DNA of 8,305 nt from Sediminibacterium sp. (GTDB lineage: Bacteria; Bacteroidota; Bacteroidia; Chitinophagales; Chitinophagaceae), in the NCBI GenBank assembly GCA_030832695.1, contig JAURIP010000058.1:1-8305 (forward strand). The letters are read 5' to 3'. A model generated the notes under the pieces. That model made no database searches. It was not told the DNA's origin and saw only the letters and a program-made list of their open reading frames with translations. Of the stretch, positions 1 to 5,788 are shown in pieces (within the stretch, counting starts at the first letter, position 1; the number at the start of each line of letters is the position of its first letter). Both the position numbers and the translations under genes were made by a program.

Positions 1-73
1 CTATTTTTAAGAAAATATATATAACAAAAAAAAGAACTAAATAGAATAAATCAGCTAAATTGTATCGCTTTTA

Positions 74-81
74 TAGTTTTA
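74..81 (+). promoter_or_regulatory. Weak candidate -7 promoter element for the arsR-rhodanese unit
   Basis: TAGTTTTA differs from the Bacteroidota -7 consensus TAnnTTTG only in the last base and lies 18 bases before the ArsR start codon. I see no TTG at the expected distance upstream: the nearest, at 60-62, is too close. The rest of 1-99 is A/T-rich, with no clear gene end, hairpin or inverted repeat that would mark an operator. This is the best candidate in a poor region and may be chance. Confidence 0.2.
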
Positions 82-99
82 ACCCCCAAAACAAATCTA

Positions 100-435
100 A
101 TGAACCAATCACTTCCAACACTTCAACTCAGCAATGGTTCCACTTCATTGAAGGTTGATTTATTGCACGCCAAAAAAGCGGCAATGATTTTAAGAGCATT
201 AAATCATAAGCTTAGACAACAAATTGTTAAACTTATTGATGAGCAAAAAAAAGTAACTGTTACTGAGATCTATGTAAAATTAAGATTAGAGCAATCGGTT
301 GCTTCACAACATTTAGCCATTTTAAGAAGAGCAGGTATTGTAACTACTATTCGCGAAGGCAAATTTATTTTTTACAATGTGGACTATGCAAGATTGGAAC
401 AAGTAAACCAATTCGTAGAAAATTTAGTAGGATAA
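100..435 (+). CDS. ArsR-family winged-helix transcriptional regulator, cysteine-free
   Basis: A 111-residue protein of usual length for the ArsR/SmtB family, dimeric DNA-binding repressors. After a polar N-terminus of about 20 residues come helices at about 24-50 (with RALNHKLRQQIVKLI), then a helix-turn-helix at about 53-80 whose recognition helix reads QSVASQHLAILRRAGIV, close to the family pattern. The wing follows (TTIREGKFIFYNVD), then a C-terminal dimerisation helix. There is no cysteine anywhere. This excludes the ELCVCDL-type metal site and the two-cysteine persulfide switch of BigR/SqrR relatives, so the signal is unknown. The rhodanese-like gene starts 2 bases after the stop, so the two are almost certainly co-transcribed and translationally coupled. 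It probably autoregulates this pair, as many ArsR proteins do, but I see no obvious operator. The family call is firm; ligand and targets are not known. Confidence 0.9.
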   Translation: MNQSLPTLQLSNGSTSLKVDLLHAKKAAMILRALNHKLRQQIVKLIDEQKKVTVTEIYVKLRLEQSVASQHLAILRRAGIVTTIREGKFIFYNVDYARLEQVNQFVENLVG

Positions 436-437
436 AT

Positions 438-1109
438 ATGTCTTTATCTGTCGAACAATTTCAGCAATTCCTTACACAAGAAAATGCATTCATTATTGAT
501 ACTAGAGATGAGTCTTCTTTTTTAGAAGGCTTCATCCCTAGCTCAATACATTTTAACCCAGAATTAATTCATCAAGCAGCAGCCCTAGGTTTATTATCAT
601 TCGAACAACCGTTATTATTTGTTGGCGAACAGGACAATGAAAAAATCGCTATTGCTTATTTTGAAAAATTAGGATTCTCCAATATCAAGGGCTGGTTGGA
701 AGGTGGCTTCACTACTTGGCTTAATGCAGACAAGCGTTATGATTTAGTCATTGAAGTGGAAGCGGATGAATTAGCAATGGATATTCCATTTGATGAGTTC
801 TTGATGGTATTGGATATCAGAACCGAAGAGCAATACAACCAAGGGCATATTAAAAATTCAATACACATCCCTTTATTGGAATTCGCCGATCCAGGAAGCA
901 TGTCTGAATTAGATGAACATTTTAATATTTATATCATCAGTGAAGATGGCGGATCTAATACGCTTGCGGCTAGTATTTTAAAAAAACAAGGTATTCATAA
1001 TAATAGAGTTGTAAAAGAAGGCTGGCAAGGTATATTACAACTTAAAGATAAATTCACTATCGAAGTGACTAAGGAAAAAAAATCGAAAGATCAATTAGAC
1101 GAACTTTAA
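438..1109 (+). CDS. Tandem rhodanese-like protein lacking both active-site cysteines
   Basis: A 223-residue cytoplasmic protein with no signal peptide or membrane segment. Domain 1 covers about 1-96 (FIIDTRDESSFLEGFIPSS near the start, GWLEGGFTTW at 85-94). Domain 2 covers about 105-200 (VLDIRTEEQYNQGHIKNSIH, then AASILKKQG at 177-185). Active rhodaneses carry a cysteine in a CxxGxR-type loop and transfer sulfur through it. In domain 2 the equivalent position is Ser168 (codon AGT, 939-941) and the loop arginine position is Ser173. Domain 1 has VGEQDNE at the loop. The whole protein has no cysteine, so neither domain can form a persulfide. The arrangement recalls the two rhodanese-like domains at the end of metallo-beta-lactamase/rhodanese persulfide dioxygenases such as CstB, without the dioxygenase part; there the first domain is already a pseudo-rhodanese. 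The C-terminal tail is charged (KEKKSKDQLDEL). Probable role: a binding or sensing partner of the adjacent ArsR protein (inference). Confidence 0.85.
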   Translation: MSLSVEQFQQFLTQENAFIIDTRDESSFLEGFIPSSIHFNPELIHQAAALGLLSFEQPLLFVGEQDNEKIAIAYFEKLGFSNIKGWLEGGFTTWLNADKRYDLVIEVEADELAMDIPFDEFLMVLDIRTEEQYNQGHIKNSIHIPLLEFADPGSMSELDEHFNIYIISEDGGSNTLAASILKKQGIHNNRVVKEGWQGILQLKDKFTIEVTKEKKSKDQLDEL

Positions 1110-1993
1110 TCAACCACTAAGTTTCCATGTTTGTGGGGATCGAACTCATACTTCCATCTTTTATGACTCCATAAATAATTCGCAGGATTCTGTTTTATTT
1201 TTTCCTCTAATATTTTCACATACAATGCAGTCAATTGACCATCTTTGAAATAATTTGGCGACGTAGTCATGACTTCATATTGCAAATGATAATAACCACG
1301 CTTAGTACTATGAAAATAGGCAAACACCTGTGCCGTATTATTTAATTTGGCTCCCTTTTCAGGTCCCTTAACAAAAGGGGTACGTCTTCCTAAAAAATTA
1401 ACCCAAAATGCAGACATTGGATTACCAGGATTTTGATCGGCTGCTAAAGCCATTGCATAATTTCCTTGCGTAGCATATTTGTGAAACTGCGTTTTAAATT
1501 GTGTTGCAGGAATCATTATACTTCCAAAGCGCTCTCGCATTTTCAATACAATATCATTAATATAAGGATTTGACAAAGGCATATACACTCCAATAAAGGG
1601 ATATTTTCCGTATTTGGCTACGCCCCAATTCGCAAATTCCCAATTAAAAAAATGACCTGCCATTATCTGAACAGGCTGCCCTGTTTCATATAGTTTATTT
1701 AATACTTCGAAATTGGAAGTAAATCGTTTTTCAAATTCAGCCGTGGAGATGGAAATTAATTTAATGGTCTCAATAAATGAATCTGTAAAATTTCGGTAAA
1801 ATTTTGTAGCAATTTTTTTTCTTTCTAGAACCGATTTTTTTGGAAATGCAATCGTTAAGTTTTTATCAATCACCTGCTTTCTGTACCTAATTATGTATTG
1901 TAAAAGAAATGCTACAAAATCACTAACAATATAAGCAATACGCCATGGCAGTAAGGACAAAAGATAGAAAAAGGCATATACTAATTTATACAT
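1106..1993 (-). CDS. LpxL/HtrB-type lysophospholipid or lipid A acyltransferase
   Basis: A 295-residue membrane-associated acyltransferase of the LpxL/HtrB family, which transfers a fatty acyl chain to a lipid A precursor or another hydroxyl-bearing lipid at the inner face of the inner membrane. An N-terminal hydrophobic segment (about 3-35) serves as anchor. The catalytic HX4E motif is HFFNWE at 114-119. Other family blocks are VYMPLSNPYINDIVLKMRERFG (split here: VYMPLSNPY at about 136, KMRERFG at about 151), ADQNPGN at 185-191, and YLWSHKRWK at 273-281. I chose the ATG at 1991-1993 because relatives begin with a short MYxLxY-type anchor and it lies 23 bases after the ispG stop. An in-frame ATG at 2033-2035 would add 14 residues and overlap ispG by 19 bases. 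It is the last gene of its unit, and its stop overlaps the stop of the convergent rhodanese gene. The acceptor (lipid A or another envelope lipid) cannot be read from the sequence. Confidence 0.88.
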   Translation of the reverse strand: MYKLVYAFFYLLSLLPWRIAYIVSDFVAFLLQYIIRYRKQVIDKNLTIAFPKKSVLERKKIATKFYRNFTDSFIETIKLISISTAEFEKRFTSNFEVLNKLYETGQPVQIMAGHFFNWEFANWGVAKYGKYPFIGVYMPLSNPYINDIVLKMRERFGSIMIPATQFKTQFHKYATQGNYAMALAADQNPGNPMSAFWVNFLGRRTPFVKGPEKGAKLNNTAQVFAYFHSTKRGYYHLQYEVMTTSPNYFKDGQLTALYVKILEEKIKQNPANYLWSHKRWKYEFDPHKHGNLVVD

Positions 1994-2016
1994 ATTGCTT
2001 GCAATTATGATTAATT

Positions 2017-4032
2017 CTATTGGGGATCTACCCAAGCATTATGCTCTTTTAATAATTGAATTAGTTCGTCAACAGCAATAGCACTGTCGATGTTTCTTTT
2101 CATGATTTCCTTCCCTTTATACAAAGTAATTTTACCAACCCCGCTGCCAACATAACCAAAATCAGCATCCGCCATTTCACCTGGACCATTTACGATACAA
2201 CCCATGATCGCAATTTTAAGCCCTTTTAAGTGATTGGTCACTGCCCTTATTCTTGCTGTCGTTTCCTCTAATTCAAATAAAGTACGGCCACAACTAGGGC
2301 AGGAAATATATTCTGTTTTGGAAATTCTAGTACGAGTCGCTTGTAAAATGCCAAAACTGATGGTATTTAAAAATTGAACGAATGAAGTATTGTTAAAATA
2401 ATTACGTCCAGACACATTACTTGATTCATTATTTTCCGCTGCAGCTGCAGCCACCTTAGCGCTCACACCCAAACAAATACCATCTCCCATACCATCTAAG
2501 AATAAGGCCCCAGTCTCTGTTGCAAAATGAATCAAATGTTCGTCTGCACTTGACCAAGCACTTTCGGTCATGAGTATAACAGGATTCTGAATCTTTAAAT
2601 CCATGAACCGAACAATCATTCTGCGGACTGCAGGCATGGCATGTGCCAATTGACTACTTAAACAAAAAACCACCGATTTGTCTTGGGCAATTTCAATGAG
2701 CTGCTCATCCCTGATGCCGTTTTTTGTACAATAGCAATCTACCATTACAAAATTAATAAAGGCACTTTTTCGCGGGGCTGCGATATAATTTCTAAAATCA
2801 AATAATGGTAAATATTTTGTTCTATCATTCACGGTTTCCCACTGCTCAGGTTTGGTGATGACACGCAAAGTGCCTGGCAAATCAAAATCAATAACACCAT
2901 TCGGCGTATAAATAAAATCAGCGGCCAAGTCAGAAATAGTCCACTTATCAGTATCCACATGATAGGTATAGCCAATACTGATTAAATCATCCGGGGTAAT
3001 ACTTGATTTATGACTAAAGTCTGCAACCACCACTGGCACTTGCTTACCTCCAATAGTTGAAACCGAATGCGTAAATCTTTTTTTAAATTCAAACGGCGAA
3101 TAAGGAAGTTGGTCAATCTCTGGAATATGATGCACCCCTTTCATTCGATTCGCTGGATATCTTTTTACCAAATCCTTACAAACCGGAATTTCTAATTCAG
3201 GATCTTCTGTTAAACTCACCCTTATTGTATCTCCAATACCATCCTCTAATAATGTACCAATGCCAATCGCACTCTTAATACGTCCATCTTCCCCATCACC
3301 CGCTTCCGTCACACCCAAATGCAAAGGATAACATTCATTAAACTCTTGTTGCATTTGTTGTACCAATAATCGATAAGCTTGAACCATCACCTGCGGATTG
3401 CTTGACTTCATGCTTAAAATTATTTGGTGATAATCCAAGCTTCGAGCAATGCGCAAAAATTCCATTGCACTTTCCACCATACCAATGGCAGTATCGCCAT
3501 ACCTGCTCATAATACGATCACTCAATGAACCATGATTGGTTCCTATCCGCATCGCGGTTCCATGTTCCTTACAAATAAGTACCAGTGGTGTAAATCTTTC
3601 TCTGATGCGTTCAATTTCTTCCAAATATTCTGCATCCGTATATTCAATTTGTTCAAACTTTTTCTTGTCAACATAGTTACCTGGATTCACGCGCACTTTG
3701 GCAACAATGGTGGCCGCAATTTCAGCAGCATTTGGGGTAAAATGAATATCAGCGACCAAGGGAATATCATACCCTTGTGCATTCAATGCTGCTTTTATGT
3801 TTGCTAAATTTTCAGCTTCTTTTTTACTAGGCGCAGTGATACGAACTAACTCTGCTCCTGCTTTGATACATTTGATGACCTGGGCTACGGTTTGATCCGT
3901 ATCCATTGTATCGGTGGTCGTCATCGTTTGAATCCTTATGGGTTGGCCGTTTCCAATAATGATATTACCCACCTTTACTTCGCGTGTAAGTAGACGTTGA
4001 TAGGAGGTTAATGAGTTACAATAGTATTGCAT
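2017..4032 (-). CDS. ispG: (E)-4-hydroxy-3-methylbut-2-enyl-diphosphate synthase, three-domain form
   Basis: IspG (GcpE) converts 2-C-methylerythritol 2,4-cyclodiphosphate to HMBPP, the penultimate step of the MEP isoprenoid pathway, in the cytosol, using a [4Fe-4S] cluster. At 671 residues it is far longer than the two-domain E. coli enzyme and matches the three-domain form known from Bacteroidota, Chlorobi and plants. A TIM barrel spans about 1-290 (TREVKVGNI, SMTTTDTMDT-like IQTMTTTDTMDT, RVNPGNY at 114-120, IGTNHGSL at 163-170). An inserted domain covers about 291-565. The Fe-S domain covers about 566-671, with cluster ligands Cys578 and Cys581 (SCPSCG), Cys612 (GCIVNGPGE) and Glu619. All cluster ligands are present, so it should be active. 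The start, MQYYCNSLTSYQR, fits Bacteroidota homologues. It begins 39 bases after the pseudo-beta-lactamase stop and ends just before the acyltransferase, so it sits mid-operon. Confidence 0.97.
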   Translation of the reverse strand: MQYYCNSLTSYQRLLTREVKVGNIIIGNGQPIRIQTMTTTDTMDTDQTVAQVIKCIKAGAELVRITAPSKKEAENLANIKAALNAQGYDIPLVADIHFTPNAAEIAATIVAKVRVNPGNYVDKKKFEQIEYTDAEYLEEIERIRERFTPLVLICKEHGTAMRIGTNHGSLSDRIMSRYGDTAIGMVESAMEFLRIARSLDYHQIILSMKSSNPQVMVQAYRLLVQQMQQEFNECYPLHLGVTEAGDGEDGRIKSAIGIGTLLEDGIGDTIRVSLTEDPELEIPVCKDLVKRYPANRMKGVHHIPEIDQLPYSPFEFKKRFTHSVSTIGGKQVPVVVADFSHKSSITPDDLISIGYTYHVDTDKWTISDLAADFIYTPNGVIDFDLPGTLRVITKPEQWETVNDRTKYLPLFDFRNYIAAPRKSAFINFVMVDCYCTKNGIRDEQLIEIAQDKSVVFCLSSQLAHAMPAVRRMIVRFMDLKIQNPVILMTESAWSSADEHLIHFATETGALFLDGMGDGICLGVSAKVAAAAAENNESSNVSGRNYFNNTSFVQFLNTISFGILQATRTRISKTEYISCPSCGRTLFELEETTARIRAVTNHLKGLKIAIMGCIVNGPGEMADADFGYVGSGVGKITLYKGKEIMKRNIDSAIAVDELIQLLKEHNAWVDPQ

Positions 4033-4071
4033 AAAAGAAAAAATAAAGATGATTATTTTAGTGCAACGAGG

Positions 4072-4815
4072 CTACCTAGTACCTTTTAAAAAACCCTGTT
4101 GCAATAAAATCTTCTTAAGTAATTTAATATTATTATCAGTTAAGTTAACTGAACTGTTGGCGTTCGTGTTTAATACAAAAAAGTAAGGATGCTGATTTTC
4201 CTCCACATAACCCAATACCCATGCTGCATTTTTATTTGCTGTCGTATCTACTGCGCTAATATAGCTTAATCGATAATTTGAATTATCCTCCATCAAAATC
4301 ATTTTTTTTAATTGTTCTTGTGACTTTTTTTGAAAAAATAATTCTTTAAAATAAATCCTTTTAATTAAACCCAACTGTTCATCCGGTGTAATAACGAGTG
4401 ATCCGTCTTCCCAAAAATGTGTACTGTCTGCACTTGCAATCCCCTTTCCATAATGTAGCGAGTCCAACACTTTTAAAATTTGTTGCCGGCCAATCTTGGC
4501 AATAACGGCTTTATAAAACTGTGCCGAATCATTTAAATTTAAGGTAGTATCATGATGATTTATAATTCCTTGATCTACCCCGATTAAAGCCGGTACAATA
4601 TAAAAGGTAGCAGCAGGTGCCATGGCAGAATCCTTATACTTTGACAAATTATGTATAGTGAATTGTTCTGTTCCATTTTCAAGCAAAGCAAAACTACCTT
4701 GCATACCCGCGCTATCCATTAGTTGCGCAATGGCAGAATCATTTTTTACATTGTTTGGACTACAAGCATATAGCAAAACAATAAAAATAGCTACTTTAAA
4801 AAAATGTTGCATCAT
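4072..4815 (-). CDS. Class D beta-lactamase-like lipoprotein lacking catalytic residues
   Basis: A 247-residue protein with a lipoprotein signal (hydrophobic 5-17, lipobox LYAC, Cys18), so probably anchored in the envelope facing the periplasm. The body follows the OXA/class D fold in order: GMQGSFALLENG at 37-48, PAATFYIVPALIGVDQGII at 67-85, YGKG at 122-125, FWEDGSLVITPDEQ at 134-147, and AWVLGYVEE at 198-206. The active-site residues have changed. The STFK serine is Ala69 (codon GCT), its lysine is Tyr72 (TAT), SxV reads SAQ at 97-99, YGN reads YGK, and the KTG/KSG triad is ISA at about 186-188. About 40 residues usual between the first two motifs are missing. Beta-lactam hydrolysis or acylation is therefore not expected, though the frame is intact. 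It leads the ispG-acyltransferase unit, with a -7 element 26 bases upstream. A second ATG directly follows the first (MM). It is not a resistance gene on this evidence; a ligand-binding or regulatory role is inference. Confidence 0.8.
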   Translation of the reverse strand: MMQHFFKVAIFIVLLYACSPNNVKNDSAIAQLMDSAGMQGSFALLENGTEQFTIHNLSKYKDSAMAPAATFYIVPALIGVDQGIINHHDTTLNLNDSAQFYKAVIAKIGRQQILKVLDSLHYGKGIASADSTHFWEDGSLVITPDEQLGLIKRIYFKELFFQKKSQEQLKKMILMEDNSNYRLSYISAVDTTANKNAAWVLGYVEENQHPYFFVLNTNANSSVNLTDNNIKLLKKILLQQGFLKGTR

Positions 4816-4840
4816 TGTTGTCTTTGATTTATAGAATGAG

Positions 4841-4848
4841 CAAATTTA
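4841..4848 (-). promoter_or_regulatory. Promoter -7 element for the lipoprotein-ispG-acyltransferase unit
   Basis: On the minus strand this reads TAAATTTG, an exact match to the Bacteroidota -7 consensus TAnnTTTG. It lies 26 bases before the lipoprotein start codon, which gives a short leader. A TTTG lies 14 bases upstream, overlapping the T-run of the preceding terminator; this is shorter than the usual 17-23 base gap, so the -33 part is uncertain. The element starts just past the FKBP terminator, so the downstream genes appear to have their own transcription start. Confidence 0.55.
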
Positions 4849-4863
4849 CCACTTAATATTTAC

Positions 4864-4902
4864 AAAAACACCCCTAACCAGCATACACTAGTTAGGGGTG
4901 TT
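4864..4902 (-). terminator. Intrinsic terminator after the FKBP gene
   Basis: On the minus strand, AACACCCCTAAC and GTTAGGGGTGTT form a perfect 12-base-pair stem (arms at 4891-4902 and 4867-4878) around a 12-base loop, and five T residues close the 3' side (two within the stem). It begins 25 bases after the FKBP stop codon. The T-run occurs only on the minus strand; read in plus orientation the hairpin is followed by TTAAAATATA, so it would terminate poorly in that direction. Confidence 0.9.
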
Positions 4903-4927
4903 AAAATATATTTAATTTAAGTGTAGC

Positions 4928-5698
4928 TTATTCAATTCCTAATAACTCTACCTCAAAAATTAAGGTCATACCTGGGCCAATAAATGGACCTGCTGAACGG
5001 TCACCATAAGCCAAATCAGAAGGAATAAACAACTTCCATTTGCTACCCACTGTCATTAACTGAACTCCATCCTGCCAGCCCTTAATAACGCCATTTAAAG
5101 GGAAGGTAATAGGCTCGCCTCTTTGCACTGAGCTATCAAAAATTGATCCATCAATTAAAGTGCCATGATAATGACATTTCACTTTGTTGGATAAGGTTGG
5201 CTTTACAGATCCTGTTCCTGCAACCATTACTTCATACTGCATGCCATTGGACATGCTTACTACACCTGGTTTTTTTGCATTTGCTTCTAAAAATGCTTTT
5301 CCTACTGCTTTGTTGAATGTGATTTTTTCTAAACTCATATTATCTTGGTATTTTTTGATACAAACATCTAATAAACTATCAGGTATAATTGACTTCGCAA
5401 TAACACCTGCGCTAAACCCTTTTTCAAACAAGGCCATACTAATATCTTGTAAGCCTTGTCCTTTCATACTTTGTGCAACACGAAAACCCAAAGCGTAAGA
5501 AGCACTATCTTTTACTGATTTTAAAACTACGCTAACTGCTGCTGGTTTTGTTGGAATTGCCTTATTGGTCGTTGCCGGTTTTTTTAACACACTTACCACA
5601 GATTTTGGAATCCCTGCAGGTTTTGTTGTTTGGGCAAAGCCAAATCCAACTAGACTAAAAGAAATCAATATTAATACAGTTTTTTTCATGCTTTTCAT
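4928..5698 (-). CDS. Exported FKBP-type peptidyl-prolyl cis-trans isomerase (Mip/FkpA-like)
   Basis: A 256-residue periplasmic or envelope folding helper that isomerises peptidyl-proline bonds. It has a Sec signal peptide (MKSMKKTVLILISFSLVGFGFA, cleavage likely after Ala22; no lipobox cysteine). A Lys/Pro/Ala/Val-rich low-complexity linker follows at about 25-62. An FKBP_N-type helical dimerisation segment covers about 64-140 (DSASYALGFRVAQSMKGQGL). The FKBP catalytic domain covers about 165-256: HYHGTL at 176-181, FDSS at 187-190, GVIKGWQDG at 203-211, AYGDR at 230-234, and a final IFEVELLGIE. Pocket residues Tyr177, Phe187, Asp188, Val204, Ile205, Trp208 and Tyr231 are all present, so it should be active. 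An alternative start at Met4 (5687-5689) would leave a better-formed signal peptide. With its own promoter upstream and terminator downstream, it looks monocistronic. Confidence 0.95.
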   Translation of the reverse strand: MKSMKKTVLILISFSLVGFGFAQTTKPAGIPKSVVSVLKKPATTNKAIPTKPAAVSVVLKSVKDSASYALGFRVAQSMKGQGLQDISMALFEKGFSAGVIAKSIIPDSLLDVCIKKYQDNMSLEKITFNKAVGKAFLEANAKKPGVVSMSNGMQYEVMVAGTGSVKPTLSNKVKCHYHGTLIDGSIFDSSVQRGEPITFPLNGVIKGWQDGVQLMTVGSKWKLFIPSDLAYGDRSAGPFIGPGMTLIFEVELLGIE

Positions 5699-5733
5699 TT
5701 GTTAATTAAACGATGAATTATTTCGATTGGAGG

Positions 5734-5766
5734 CAAAAATACATCAGAAATGGATTCAAAATCCAA
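5734..5766 (-). promoter_or_regulatory. Bacteroidota-type promoter of the FKBP gene
   Basis: On the minus strand TATTTTTG (5734-5741) matches the -7 consensus TAnnTTTG exactly. A TTG (5764-5766) lies 22 bases upstream, within the 17-23 base spacing reported for this phylum. The -7 element is 36 bases before the FKBP start codon. This is the most complete promoter in the window. Confidence 0.6.
5751..5765. repeat. Perfect 6-bp inverted repeat within the FKBP promoter
   Basis: TGGATT and AATCCA are exact inverted copies around a 3-base spacer. The repeat lies between, and touches, the -33 and -7 elements of the FKBP promoter and also follows the argH stop by about 23 bases. It could be a regulator-binding site or a weak argH terminator, since TTT follows it on the minus strand. 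A 6-base stem of this kind can also arise by chance. Confidence 0.35.
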
Positions 5767-5788
5767 CTATTCAAGTAATTCGCAGAAA

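Noticed and set aside
100..435. Metal-sensing (arsenic, zinc or cadmium) ArsR repressor
   Set aside because: There is no cysteine in the protein and no metal transport or arsenate gene nearby.
2017..2035. Acyltransferase start at ATG 2033-2035, overlapping ispG by 19 bases
   Set aside because: It adds a 14-residue segment (MGRSPIELIIIASN) unlike the family's usual start; the internal ATG at 1991-1993 begins directly with the expected hydrophobic anchor.
2438..2451. Perfect palindrome GCTGCAGCTGCAGC
   Set aside because: It falls inside ispG and is explained by a run of alanine codons in the insert domain.
3532..3807. Plus-strand open frame of 91 codons
   Set aside because: It lies wholly antisense to ispG, is rich in Phe/Cys/Ile as expected from a shadow frame, and resembles no family.
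4038..4045. TATTTTTT with a TTG 18 bases upstream, a possible promoter for ispG alone
   Set aside because: It imperfectly matches TAnnTTTG and ends 5 bases before the start codon, so it would require a leaderless transcript; the A/T-rich gap makes chance likely.
4072..4815. Class D beta-lactamase as a resistance gene
   Set aside because: The fold matches, but the catalytic serine, its lysine and the KTG triad are all absent.
4622..4834. Plus-strand open frame of 70 codons
   Set aside because: It is antisense to the OXA-like lipoprotein and covers its promoter; no motif or plausible start context.
5184..5498. Plus-strand open frame of 104 codons
   Set aside because: It is antisense to the FKBP gene, whose motifs and signal peptide are clear; shadow frame.
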